Of a stretch of 64,000 bases of DNA, positions 37,740 to 51,300 are shown piece after piece (positions within the stretch are counted from its first letter, which is position 1; each line of letters opens with the position of its first letter). The notes beneath the pieces were generated by a model. The model was not told the origin of the DNA and searched no databases. It was given only the letters and a program-made list of their open reading frames with translations. Where the stretch lies: NCBI GenBank assembly GCA_033782935.1, contig JAWQEG010001420.1, forward strand, positions 1-64,000. The letters run 5' to 3'. This DNA comes from Petrolisthes cinctipes. Taxonomy: Eukaryota; Arthropoda; Malacostraca; Decapoda; Porcellanidae. A program made the position numbers and the translations under genes.

Positions 37740-40700
37740 ACCCGTTTATATCTCAAATTCAGGCTCAAAACGCCCGAAAATTCGATATTTTGGGGTCCGA
37801 GAAGCGATCAGTACATGCCTACTCCGGGTTAGAGTATTTTCATAATACAGGCCCAAAACATGCTGAAAATCGATCTTTTAGGTGCCCAAAGTCAATATGT
37901 GCATGCATCTTCTGTACCCGTTTATATCTCAAATTCAAGCTCAAAACACCCGAAAATTCGATATTTTGGGGTCCCAGAAGCGATCTGTACATGCCTACTC
38001 ATTGCTAGAATATTTTCAAAATATATGCCCAAAACATGCTAAAAATCGATATTTTAGGTGCCCAAAGTTGATATCTCAAATTTAGGCACAAAACACCCGA
38101 AAATTCGATATTTTGGGGTCCCAGAAGCGATCTGTACACGCCTACTCAAATACAGGCCGAAAACATGCTGAAAATCGATATTTTTGGTGCCCAAAGTTAA
38201 TATGTTTATGCTCCTTCAGTACCCGTTTATATCTCAAATTCAATCTCCAAACACCCGAAAATTCGATATTTTGGGGTCCCAGAAGCGATCTGTACATGCC
38301 TACTCAGTACTAGATTGTTTTCAAAATATAGGCTCAAAACATGCTAAAAATCGATATTTTAAGTGTCCAAAGTCGATATGTGCATGCATCTTCTGTACCC
38401 GTTTATATCTCAAATTCAGGCTCAAAACACCCGAAAATTCGGTATTTTTGGGTCCTAGAAGCGATCTATACATGCCTACTCCTAGTTAGAATGTATTCAA
38501 GATACAGACCAAAAATATGCTCAAATTCGATATTTTAAGTGCCCAAATGTGGATATGTGCATGCATCTTCAGTACCCGTTTATATCTAAAATTCAGGCTC
38601 AAAACACCCGAAAATTTGATATTTTGGGGTCCCAGAAGCGATTAGTACATGTCTACTCCGTGTTAGAATATTTTCAAAATAAAGGCCCAAAATATGCCGA
38701 AAATCGATATTTTAGTTGCCCAAAGTCAATATGTGCATGCATCTTCTGTACCAGTTTATATCTCAAATTCAGGCTCAAAACACACGAAAATTCGATATTT
38801 TGGGGTCCCAGAAGCGATCTGTACATGAATACTCCGTGTTAGAGTATTTTCAGAATACAGGCCCAAAACATACTGAAAATCGATCTTTTAGGTGCCCAAA
38901 AGTTGATATGTGCATGTATCTTCTGTACCCGTTTATATCTCAAATTCAGGCTCCAAATACCCGAAAATATCGAATTTTGGGGTCCAAGAAACGATCTGTA
39001 CATGCCTACTCAGTGCTAGAATGTTTTCAAAATATAGGCTCAAAACATGCAAAAAATCGATATTTTAAGTGTCCAAAGTCGATATATGCATGCATCTTCT
39101 GTACCCGTTTATATCTCAAATTCAGGATCAAAACACCCGAAAATTGGTTATTTTTGGGTCCTAGAAGCAATCTGTACATGCCTACTCCTAGTTAGAATGT
39201 TTTCAAGATACAGACCCAAAACATGCTCAAAATCGATATTTTAGGTGCCCAAATGTCGATATGTGCATGCATTTTAGTACCCGTTTATATCTCAAATTCA
39301 GGCTCAAAACACCCCAAAATTCGATATTTTGGGGTCCCAGAAGCGATCTGTAAATGCCTACTCCGTGTTAGAATATTTTCAAAATACAAGCCCAAAACAT
39401 GCTGAAAATCGATATTTTAGTTGCCCAAAGTCAATATGTGCATGCATCTTCTGTACCAGTTTATATCTCAAATTCAGGCTCAAAACACACGAAAATTCGA
39501 TATTTCGGTGTCCCAGAAGCGATCTGTAAATGCCTACTCCGTGTTAGAGTATTTTAAAAATAAAGTCCCAAAACATACTGAAAATCGATATTTTAGGTAC
39601 CCAAAAGTCGATATGTGCATGCATCTTCTGTACCCGTTTATATCTCAAATTCAGGCTCAAAACACCCGAAAATTCGATATTTTGGGGTCCGAGAAGCGAT
39701 CAGTACATGCCTACTCCGGGTTAGAGTATTTTCATAATACAGGCCCAAAACATGCTGAAAATCGATCTTTTAGGTGCCCAAAGTCAATATGTGCATGCAT
39801 CTTCTGTACCCGTTTATATCTCAAATTCAAGCTCAAAACACCCGAAAATTCGATATTTTGGGGTCCCAGAAGCGATCTGTACATGCCTACTCATTGCTAG
39901 AATATTTTCAAAATATATGCCCAAAACATGCTAAAAATCGATATTTTAGGTGCCCAAAGTCGATATCTCAAATTTAGGCACAAAACACCCGAAAATTCGA
40001 TATTTTGGGGTCCCAGAAGCGATCTGTACACGCCTACTCAAATACAGGCCGAAAACATGCTGAAAATCGATATTTTTGGTGCCCAAAGTTAATATGTTTA
40101 TGCTCCTTCAGTACCCGTTTATATCTCAAATTCAATCTCCAAACACCCGAAAATTCGATATTTTGGGGTCCCAGAAGCGATCTGTACATGCCTACTCAGT
40201 ACTAGATTGTTTTCAAAATATAGGCTCAAAACATGCTAAAAATCGATATTTTAAGTGTCCAAAGTCGATATGTGCATGCATCTTCTGTACCCGTTTATAT
40301 CTCAAATTCAGGCTCAAAACACCCGAAAATTCGGTATTTTTGGGTCCTAGAAGCGATCTATACATGCCTACTCCTAGTTAGAATGTATTCAAGATACAGA
40401 CCAAAAATATGCTCAAAATCGATATTTTAAGTGCCCAAATGTGGATATGTGCATGCATCTTCAGTACCCGTTTATATCTAAAATTCAGGCTCCAAACACC
40501 CGAAAATTTGATATTTTGGGGTCCCAGAAGCGATTAGTACATGTCTACTCCGTGTTAGAATATTTTCAAAATACAGGCCCAAAACATGCCGAAAATCGAT
40601 ATTTTAGTTGCCCAAAGTCAATATGTGCATGCATCTTCTGTACCAGTTTATATCTCAAATTCAGGCTCAAAACTCACGAAAATTCGATATTTTGGGGTCC

Positions 40701-41523
40701 CAGAAGCGATCTGTACATGCCTACTCCGTGTTAGAGTATTTTCAGAATACAGGCCCAAAACATACTGAAAATCGATCTTTTAGGTGCCCAAAAGTTGATA
40801 TGTGCATGCATCTTCTGTACCCGTTTATATCTCAAATTCAGGCTCCAAATACCCGAAAATATCGAATTTTGGGGTCCAAGAAACGATCTGTACATGCCTA
40901 CTCAGTGCTAGAATGTTTTCAAAATATAGGCTCAAAACATGCAAAAAATCGATATTTTAAGTGTCCAAAGTCGATATGTGCATGCATCTTCTGTACCCGT
41001 TTATATCTCAAATTCAGGATCAAAACACCCGAAAATTGGTTATTTTTGGGTCCTAGAAGCAATCTGTACATGCCTACTCCTAGTTAGAATGTTTTCAAGA
41101 TACAGACCCAAAACATGCTCAAAATCGATATTTTAGGTGCCCAAATGTCGATATGTGCATGCATTTTAGTACCCGTTTATATCTCAAATTCAGGCTCAAA
41201 ACACCCCAAAATTCGATATTTTGGGGTCCCAGAAGCGATCTGTAAATGCCTACTCCGTGTTAGAATATTTTCAAAATACAAGCCCAAAACATGCTGAAAA
41301 TCGATATTTTAGTTGCCCAAAGTCAATATGTGCATGCATCTTCTGTACCAGTTTATATCTCAAATTCAGGCTCAAAACACACGAAAATTCGATATTTCGG
41401 TGTCCCAGAAGCGATCTGTAAATGCCTACTCCGTGTTAGAGTATTTTAAAAATAAAGTCCCAAAACATACTGAAAATCGATATTTTAGGTACCCAAAAGT
41501 CGATATGTGCATGCATCTTCTGT
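37740..41523. repeat. 1892-bp higher-order repeat, two tandem units
   Basis: Every landmark from about 37740 to 39631 recurs 1892 bp later (37860/39752, 38184/40076, 38716/40608, 39047/40939, 39421/41313). Eleven monomers per unit, ten near 176-177 bp and one 129-bp, explain the length. Copies differ at few positions, for example AAAGTTGATATC versus AAAGTCGATATC near 38065 and 39957. Confidence 0.88.
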
Positions 41524-41589
41524 ACCCGTTTATATCTCAAATTCAGGATCCAAACACCCGAAAATTCGATATTTTGGGTTCCAAGAAAC

Positions 41590-44500
41590 GATCTGTACAT
41601 GCCTACTCCATGTTAGAGTATTTTCAAAATACAGGCCCAAAACATGCTGAAAATCGATATTCTAGGTTCCCAAAGTCAATATGTGCATGCATCTTCTGTT
41701 CCCGTTTATATCTCAAATTCAGGCTCAAAACACCCGAAAATTTGATATTTTGGGGTCCCATAAGCGATCTGTACATGCCTTCTCAGTGCTAGAATATTTT
41801 CAAATAATAGGACCAAAACATGCTAAAAATCGATATTTTAGGTGCCCAAAGTCGATATCTCAAATTCAGGCCCAAAACACCCGAAAATTCGATATTTTGG
41901 GGTCCCAGAAGCGATCTGTACATGCCTACTCTGTTTTAGAGTATTTTCAAAATACAGGCCCAAAACATACTGAAAATCGATCTTTTAGGTGCCCAAAAGT
42001 CGATATGTGAATGCATATTCTGTACCCGTTTATATCTTAAATTCACGCTCCAAACACCCGAAAATTCGATATTTTGGGGTCCCAGAAACGATATGTACAT
42101 GCCTACTCAGATACAGGCCCAAGACATGCTGAAAATCGATATTTTAGGTGCCCAAAGTCAATATGTGTATGTATCTTCTGCACCCGTTTATATTCCAAAT
42201 TCAACCTCAAAACACCCGAAAATTCGATATTTTTGGGTCCTACAAGCGATCTGTAAATGCCTACTCAGTGCTAGAATGTTTTCAAAATATAGGCTCAAAA
42301 AATGCTAAAAATCGATATTTTAAGGGTCCAAAGTCGATATGTGCATGCATCTTCAGTACCCGTTTATATCTCATATTCACGTTCAAAACACCTGAAAATT
42401 CGATATTTTGGGGTCCCAGAAGCGATCTGTACATGCCTACTCATTGCTAGAATATTTTCAAAATATTGGCCCAAAACATGCTAAAAATCGATATTTTAGG
42501 TGCCCAAAGTCGATATCTCAAATTCAGGCACAAAACACCGGAAAATGTGATATTTTGGGGTCCCAGAATCGATCGGTACATGCATACTCCGTGTTAGAGT
42601 ATTTTCAAAATACAGACCGAAAACATACTGAAAATCGATCTTTTAGGTGCCCAAAAGTCGATATGTGCATTCAACTTCTGTACCCGTTTATATCTCAAAT
42701 TCAGGCTCCAAACACCCAAAAACTTGATATTTTGGGGTCCCTGAAGCGAACTGTACATGCCTAGGCACTCAGATACAGGCCCAAAACATGCTGAAAATCG
42801 ATATTTTAAGTTCTTAAAAGTCGATATGTGCATGCATCTTCAGTACCCGTTTATATCTCAAAATCAGGCTCCAAACACCCAAAAATTCGATTTTGGGGGG
42901 TCCCAGAAGCGATCTGTACATGCCTACTCAGATACAGGCCAAAAACATGCTGAAAATCGATATTTTAGGTGCCCAAAGTCAATATGTGTATGCATCTTCT
43001 GCACCTGTTTATATCCCAAATTCAACCTCAAAATACCCGAAAATTCGATATTTTTGGGTCCCAGAAGCGATCTGTAAATGCCTACTCCGTGCTAGAACGT
43101 TTTCAAAATATAGGCTCAAAACATGCTAAAAATCTATATTTTAAGTCTCCAAAGTCGATATGTGCATGCATCTTCTGTACCCGTTTATATCTCAAATTCA
43201 GGCTCAAAACACCCGAAAATTCGGTATTTTTGGGTCCTAAAAGCTATCTATACATGCCTACTCCTAGTTAGAATGTTTTCAAGATACAGACCAAAAAGAT
43301 GCTTAATATCGATATTTTAGGTGCCCAAATGTCGATATGTGCATGCATCTTCAGTACCCGTTTACATCTCAAATTCAAGCTCAAAACACCCGAAAATTCG
43401 ATATTTTGGGGTCCCAGAAGCGATCTGTACATGCCTACTCATTGCTAGAATATTTTCAAAATATTGGCCCAAAACATGCTAAAAATCGATATTTTAGGTG
43501 CCCAAAGTCGATATCTCAAATTCAGGCACAAAACACTGGAAAATGCGATATTTTGGGGTCCCAGAAGCAATCTGTACACGCCTACTCAAATACAGGCCGA
43601 AAACATACTGAAAATCGATATTTTTGGTGCCCAAAGTCAATATGTGTATGCTTCTTCAGTACCCGTTTATATCTCAAATTCAAGCTCAAAACACCCGAAA
43701 ATTCGATATTTTGGGGTCCCAGAAGCGATCTGTACATGCCTACTCAGTGCTAGAATTTTCTCAAAATATAGGCTCAAAACATGCTAAAAATCGATATTTT
43801 AAGTGTCCAAAGTCGATTTTTGTATGCATCTTCTGTACCCGTTTATATCTAAAATTCAGGCTCAAAACACCCGAAAATTCGGTATTTTTGGGTCCTACAA
43901 GCGATGTGTACATGCCTACTCCTAGTTAGAATGTTTTCAAGATACAGACCAAAAACATGCTCAAAATCGATATATTAGGTGCCCAAAAGTCGATATGTGC
44001 ATGCATTTTCCGAACCCGTTTATATCTCAAATTCAACCTCAAAACACCCGAAAATTCGTTATTTTTGGGTCCGAGAAGCGATCTGTACCTGCCTACTCTG
44101 TGATAGAGTATTTTCAAAATAGAGGCCCAAAACATAATAAAAATCGATCTTTTAGGTGCACAAAAGTCAATATGTGTATGGATCTTCTGCACCCGTTTAT
44201 ATCCCAAATTCAACCTCAAAACAACCGAAAATTCTATATTTTTGGGTCCCAGAAGCGATCTGTACATGCCTACTCAGTGCTAGAATGTTTTCAAAATATA
44301 GGCTCAAAACATGCTAAAAATCGATATTTTAAGTGTCCAAAGTCGATATGTGCATGCATCTTCTGAACCCGTTTATATCTCAAATTCAGGCTCAAAACAC
44401 CCGAAAATTCGGTATTTTTGGGTCTTAGAAGCGATCTATACATGCCTACTCCTAGTTAGAATGTTTTAAAGATACAGACCAAAAACATGCTCAAAATCGA

Positions 44501-47500
44501 TATTTTAGGTGCCCAAATGTCGATATGTGCATGCATCTTCAGTTCCCGTTTATATCTCAAATTCAGGCTCAATACACCCGAAAATTCGATATTTTGGCGT
44601 CCCAGAAGCGATCAGTACATGCCTACTCCGTGTTAGAGTATTTTCATAATACAGGCCCAAAACATGCTGAAAATCGATCTTTTAGGTGCCCAAAGTCAAT
44701 ATGTGCATACATCTTCGGTACCCGTTTATATCTCAAATTCAGGCTCAAAACACCCGAAAATTCGATATTTTTGGGTCCCAGAAGCGATCTGTACATGCCT
44801 ACTCATTGCTAGAATATTTTCAAAATATTGGCCCAAAACATGCTAAAAATCGATATTTTAGGTGCCTGAAGTCGATATCTCAAATTCAGGCACAAAACAC
44901 CTGAAAATTCGATATTTTGGGGTCCCAAAATCGATCTGTACACGCCTACTCAAATACAGGCCGAAAACATGCTGAAAATCGATATTTTTGGTGCCCAAAG
45001 TCAATATGTGTATGCTTCTTCTGTACCAGTTTATATCTCAAATTCAATCTCCAAACACCCGAAAATTCGATATTTTGGGGTCCCAGAAGCGATCTGTACT
45101 TGCCTACTCAGTACTAGATTGTTTTCAAAATATAGGCTCAAAACATGCTAAAAATCGATATTTTAAGTGTCCAAAGTCGATATGTGCATGCATCTTCTGT
45201 ATCCGTTTATATCTCAAATTCAGGCTCAAAACACCTGAAAATTCGGTATTTTTGGGTCCTAGAAGCGATCTATACATGCCTACTCCTAGATAGAATGTTT
45301 TCAAGATACAGACCAAAAACATGCTCAAAAACGATATTTTAGGTGCCCAAATGTCGATATGTGCATGCATCTTCAGTACCCGTTTATATCTCAAATTCAG
45401 GCTAAAAACACCCGAAAATTCGATATTTTGGGGTCCCAGAAGCGATCAGAACATGCCTAGTCCGTGTTAGAGTATTTTCATAATACAGGCCCAAAACATG
45501 CTGAAAATCGATCTTTTACGTGCCCAAAGTCAATATGTGCATGCATCTTCTGTACCCGTTTATATCTCAAATTCAGGCTCAAAAACCCGAAAATTCGATG
45601 TTTTGGGGTCCCAGAAGCGATCTGTACATGCCTACTCAGTGCTAAAATATTTTCAAAATATAGGCCCAAAACATGCTAAAAATCGATATTTTAGGTGCCC
45701 AAAGTCGTTATTTCAAATTCAGGCCCAGAACACCCGAAAATTCGATATTTTGGGGTCACAGAAGCGATCTGTACATGCCTACTCTGTGTTAGAGTATTTT
45801 CAAAATACAGGCCAAAAACATACTGAAAATCGATCTTTTAGGTTCCCAAAACTCGATATGTGCATGAATCTTCTGTACCCGTTTATATCTCAAATTCAAA
45901 CTCATAACACCCGAAAATTCGATATTTTGGGGTCCCACAAGCGATCTGTACATGCCTACTCCGTGTTAGAGTATTTTCAAAATACAGGCCCAAAACATAC
46001 TGAAAATCGATCTTTTAGGTGCCCAAAAGTCGATATGTGAATGCATATTCTGTACCCGTTTATATCTTAAATTCTGGCTCCAAACACCCGAAAATTCGAT
46101 ATTTTGGGGTCCCAGAAACGATCTGTACATGCCTACTCAGATATAGGCCCAAAACATGCTGAAAATCGATCTTTTAGGTGTCCAAAGTCGATTTTTGCAT
46201 GCAACTTCTGTACCCGTTTATATCTAAAATTCAGGCTCAAAACACCCGAAAATTCGGTATTTTTGGGTCCTACAAGCGATCTGTACATGCCTACTCCGTG
46301 TTAGAGTATTTTCAAAATAGAGGCCCAAAACATACTAAAAATCGATCTTTTAGGTGCACAAAAGTCAATATGTGTATGCATCTTCTGCACCCGTTTATAT
46401 CCCAAATTCAACCTCAAAACAACCGAAAATTCTATATTTTTGGGTTCCAGAAGCGATCTGTACTTGCCTACTCAGTACTGGATTGTTTTCAAAACATAGG
46501 CTCAAAACATGCTAAAAATCGATATTTTAAGTGTCCAAAGTCGATATGTGCATGCATCTTCTGAACCCGTTTATATCTCAAATTCAGGCTCAAAACACCC
46601 GAAAATTCGGTATTTTTGGGTCCTAGAAGCGATCTATCCATGCCTACTCCTAGTTAGAATGATATCAAGATACAGACCAAAAACATGCTCAAAATCGATA
46701 TTTTAGGTGCCCAAATGTCGATATGTGAATGCATCTTCAGTACCCGTTTATATCTCAAATTCAGGCTCAAAACACCCGAAAATTCGATATTTTGGGGTCC
46801 CAGAAGCGATCAGTACATGCCTACTCCGTGTTAGAGTATTTTCATAATACAGGCCCAAAACATGCTGAAAATCGATCTTTTAGGTGCCCAAAGTCAATAT
46901 GTGCATACATTTTCTGTACCCGTTTATATCTCAAATTCAGGCTCAAAACACCCGAAAATTCGATATTTTGGGGTCCCAGAAGCGATCTGTACATGCCTAC
47001 TCATTGCTAGAATATTTTCAAAATATTGGCCCAAAACATGCTAAAAATCGATATTTTAGGTGCCCGAAGTCGATATATAAAATTCAGGCACAAAACACCC
47101 GAAAATTCGATATTTTGGGGTCCCAGAATCGATCTGTACACGCCTACTCAAATACAGGCCGAAAACATGCTGAAAATCGATATTTTTGGTGCCCAAAGTC
47201 AATATGTGTATGCTTCTTCTGTACCCGTTTATATCTCAAATTCAATCTCCAAACACCTGAAAATTCGATATTTTGGCGTCCCAGAAGCGATCTGTACTTG
47301 CCTACTCAGTACTAGATTGTTTTTAAAATATAGGCTCAAAACATGCTAAAAATCGATATTTTAAGTGTACAAAGTCGATATGTGCATGCATCTTCTGTAC
47401 CCGTTTATATCTCAAATTCAGGCTCAAAACACCCGAAAATTCGGTATTTTTGGGTCCTAGAAGCGATCTATACATGCCTACTCCGTGTTAGAATGTTTTC

Positions 47501-48319
47501 AAGATACAGACCAAAAACATGCTCAAAAACGATATTTTAGGTGGCCAAATGTCGATATGTTCATGCATCTTCAGTACCCGTTTATATCTCAAATTCAGGC
47601 TCAGAACACCCGAAAATTCGATATTTTGGGGTCCCAGAAGCGATCAGAACATGCCTTGTCCGTGTTAGAGTATTTTCATAATACAGGCCCAAAACATGCT
47701 GAAAATCGATCTTTTAGGTGCCCAAAGTCAATATGTGCATGCATCTTCTGTACCCGTTTATATCTCAAATTTAGGCTCAAAAAACCCGAAAATTCGATAT
47801 TTTGGGGTCCCAGAAGCGATCTGTACATGCCTACTCAGTGCTAAAATATTTTCAAAATATAGGCCCAAAACATGCTAAAAATCGATATTTTAGGTGCCCA
47901 AAGTCGTTATTTCAAATTCAGGCCCAGAACACCTGAAAATTCGATATTTTGGGGTCACAGAAGCGATCTGTACATGCCTACTCCGTGTTAGAGTATTTTC
48001 AAAATACAGGCCCAAAACATACTGAAAATCGATCTTTTAGGTTCCCAAAACTCGATATGTGCATGCATCTTCTGTACCCGTTTATATCTCAAATTCAAAC
48101 TCATAACACCCGAAAATTCGATATTTTGGGGTCCCACAAGCGATCTGTACATGCCTACTCCGTGTTAGAGTATTTACAAAATACAGGCCCAAAACATACT
48201 GAAAATCGATCTTTTAGGTGCCCAAAAGTCGATATGTGAATGCATATTCTGTACCCGTTTATATCTTAAATTCAGGCTCCAAACACCCGAAAATTCGATA
48301 TTTTGGGGTCCCAGAAACG
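41590..48319. repeat. 6.73-kb higher-order unit, copy X
   Basis: About 38-39 monomers. Landmarks at 42074, 42408, 42893, 43337, 43624, 44525 and 45145 recur 6729-6730 bp later in copy Y. Inside X there is a second, partial duplication with a 2198-bp offset (44664/46862, 45145/47343, 45498/47696). Confidence 0.85.
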
Positions 48320-51300
48320 ATCTGTACATGCCTACTACATGTTAGAGTATTTTCAAAATACAGGCCCAAAACATGCTGAAAATCGATATTCTAGGTTCCC
48401 AAAGTCAATATGTGCATGCATCTTCTGTTCCCGTTTATATCTCAAATTCAGGCTCAAAACACCCGAAAATTTGATATTTTGGGGTCCCATAAGCGATCTG
48501 TACATGCCTACTCAGTGCTAGAATATTTTCAAATAATAGGACCAAAACATGCTAAAAATCGATATTTTAGGTGTCCAAAGTCGATATCTCAAATTCAGGC
48601 CCAAAACACCCGAAAAATTCGATATTTTGGGGTCCCAGAAGCGATCTGTACATGCCTACTCTGTGTTAGAGTATTTTCAAAATACAGGCCCAAAACATAC
48701 TGAAAATCGATCTTTTAGGTGCCCAAAAGTCGATATGTGAATGCATATTCTGTACCCGTTTATATCTTAAATTCAGGCTCCAAACACCCGAAAATTCGAT
48801 ATTTTGGGGTCCCAGAAACGATATGTACATGCCTACTCAGATACAGGCCCAAGACATGCTGAAAATCGATATTTTAGGTGCCCAAAGTCAATATGTGTAT
48901 GTATCTTCTGCACCCGTTTATATTCCAAATTCAACCTCAAAACACCCGAAAATTCGATATTTTTGGGTCCTACAAGCGATCTGTAAATGCCTACTCAGTG
49001 CTAGAATGTTTTCAAAATATAGGCTCAAAAAATGCTAAAAATCGATATTTTAAGGGTCCAAAGTCGATATGTGCATGCATCTTCAGTACCCGTTTATATC
49101 TCATATTCACGTTCAAAACACCTGAAAATTCGATATTTTGGGGTCCCAGAAGCGATCTGTACATGCCTACTCATTGCTAGAATATTTTCAAAATATTGGC
49201 CCAAAACATGCTAAAAATCGATATTTTAGGTGCCCAAAGTCGATATCTCAAATTCAGGCACAAAACACCGGAAAATGTGATATTTTGGGGTCCCAGAATC
49301 GATCGGTACATGCATACTCCGTGTTAGAGTATTTTCAAAATACAGACCGAAAACATACTGAAAATCGATCTTTTAGGTGCCCAAAAGTCGATATGTGCAT
49401 GCAACTTCTGTACCCGTTTATATCTCAAATTCAGGCTCCAAACACCCAAAAACTTGATATTTTGGGGTCCCTGAAGCGAACTGTACATGCCTAGGCACTC
49501 AGATACAGGCCCAAAACATGCTGAAAATCGATATTTTAAGTTCTTAAAAGTCGATATGTGCATGCATCTTCAGTACCCGTTTATATCTCAAAATCAGGCT
49601 CCAAACACCCAAAAATTCGATTTTGGGGGGTCCCAGAAGCGATCTGTACATGCCTACTCAGATACAGGCCAAAAACATGCTGAAAATCGATATTTTAGGT
49701 GCCCAAAGTCAATATGTGTATGCATCTTCTGCACCTGTTTATATCCCAAATTCAACCTCAAAATACCCGAAAATTCGATATTTTTGGGTCCCAGAAGCGA
49801 TCTGTAAATGCCTACTCCGTGCTAGAACGTTTTCAAAATATAGGCTCAAAACATGCTAAAAATCTATATTTTAAGTCTCCAAAGTCGATATGTGCATGCA
49901 TCTTCTGTACCCGTTTATATCTCAAATTCAGGCTCAAAACACCCGAAAATTCGGTATTTTTGGGTCCTAAAAGCTATCTATACATGCCTACTCCTAGTTA
50001 GAATGTTTTCAAGATACAGACCAAAAAGATGCTTAATATCGATATTTTAGGTGCCCAAATGTCGATATGTGCATGCATCTTCAGTACCCGTTTATATCTC
50101 AAATTCAAGCTCAAAACACCCGAAAATTCGATATTTTGGGGTCCCAGAAGCGATCTGTACATGCCTACTCATTGCTAGAATATTTTCAAAATATTGGCCC
50201 AAAATATGCTAAAAATCGATATTTTAGGTGCCCAAAGTCGATATCTCAAATTCAGGCACAAAACACTGGAAAATACGATATTTTGGGGTCCCAGAAGCAA
50301 TCTGTACACGCCTACTCAAATACAGGCCGAAAACATACTGAAAATCGATATTTTTGGTGCCTAAAGTCAATATGTGTATGCTTCTTCAGTACCCGTTTAT
50401 ATCTCAAATTCAAGCTCAAAACACCCGAAAATTCGATATTTTGGGGTCCCAGAAGCGATCTGTACATGCCTACTCAGTGCTAGAATTTTCTCAAAATATA
50501 GGCTCAAAACATGCTAAAAATCGATATTTTAAGTGTCCAAAGTCGATTTTTGCATGCATCTTCTGTACCCGTTTATATCTAAAATTCAGGCTCAAAACAC
50601 CCGAAAATTCGGTATTTTTGGGTCCTACAAGCGATGTGTACATGCCTACTCCTAGTTAGAATGTTTTCAAGATACAGACCCAAAACATGCTCAAAATCGA
50701 TATATTAGGTGCCCAAAAGTCGATATGTGCATGCATTTTCCGAACCCGTTTATATCTCAAATTCAACCTCAAAACACCCGAAAATTCGTTATTTTTGGAT
50801 CCGAGAAGCGATCTGTACCTGCCTACTCTGTGATAGAGTATTTTCAAAATATAGGCCCAAAACATACTAAAAATCGATCTTTTAGGTGCACAAAAGTCAA
50901 TATGTGTATGGATCTTCTGCACCCGTTTATATCCCAAATTCAACCTCAAAACAACCGAAACTCTATATTTTTGGGTCCCAGAAGCGATCTGTACATGCCT
51001 ACTCAGTGCTAGAATGTTTTCAAAATATAGGCTCAAAACATGCTAAAAATCGATATTTTAAGTGTCCAAAGTCGATATGTGCATGCATCTTCTGAACCCG
51101 TTTATATCTCAAATTCAGGCTCAAAACACCCGAAAATTCGGTATTTTTGGGTCTTAGAAGCGATCTATACATGCCTACTCCTAGTTAGAATGTTTTAAAG
51201 ATACAGACCAAAAACATGCTCAAAATCGATATTTTAGGTGCCCAAATGTCGATATGTGCATGCATCTTCAGTACCCGTTTATATCTCAAATTCAGGCTCA

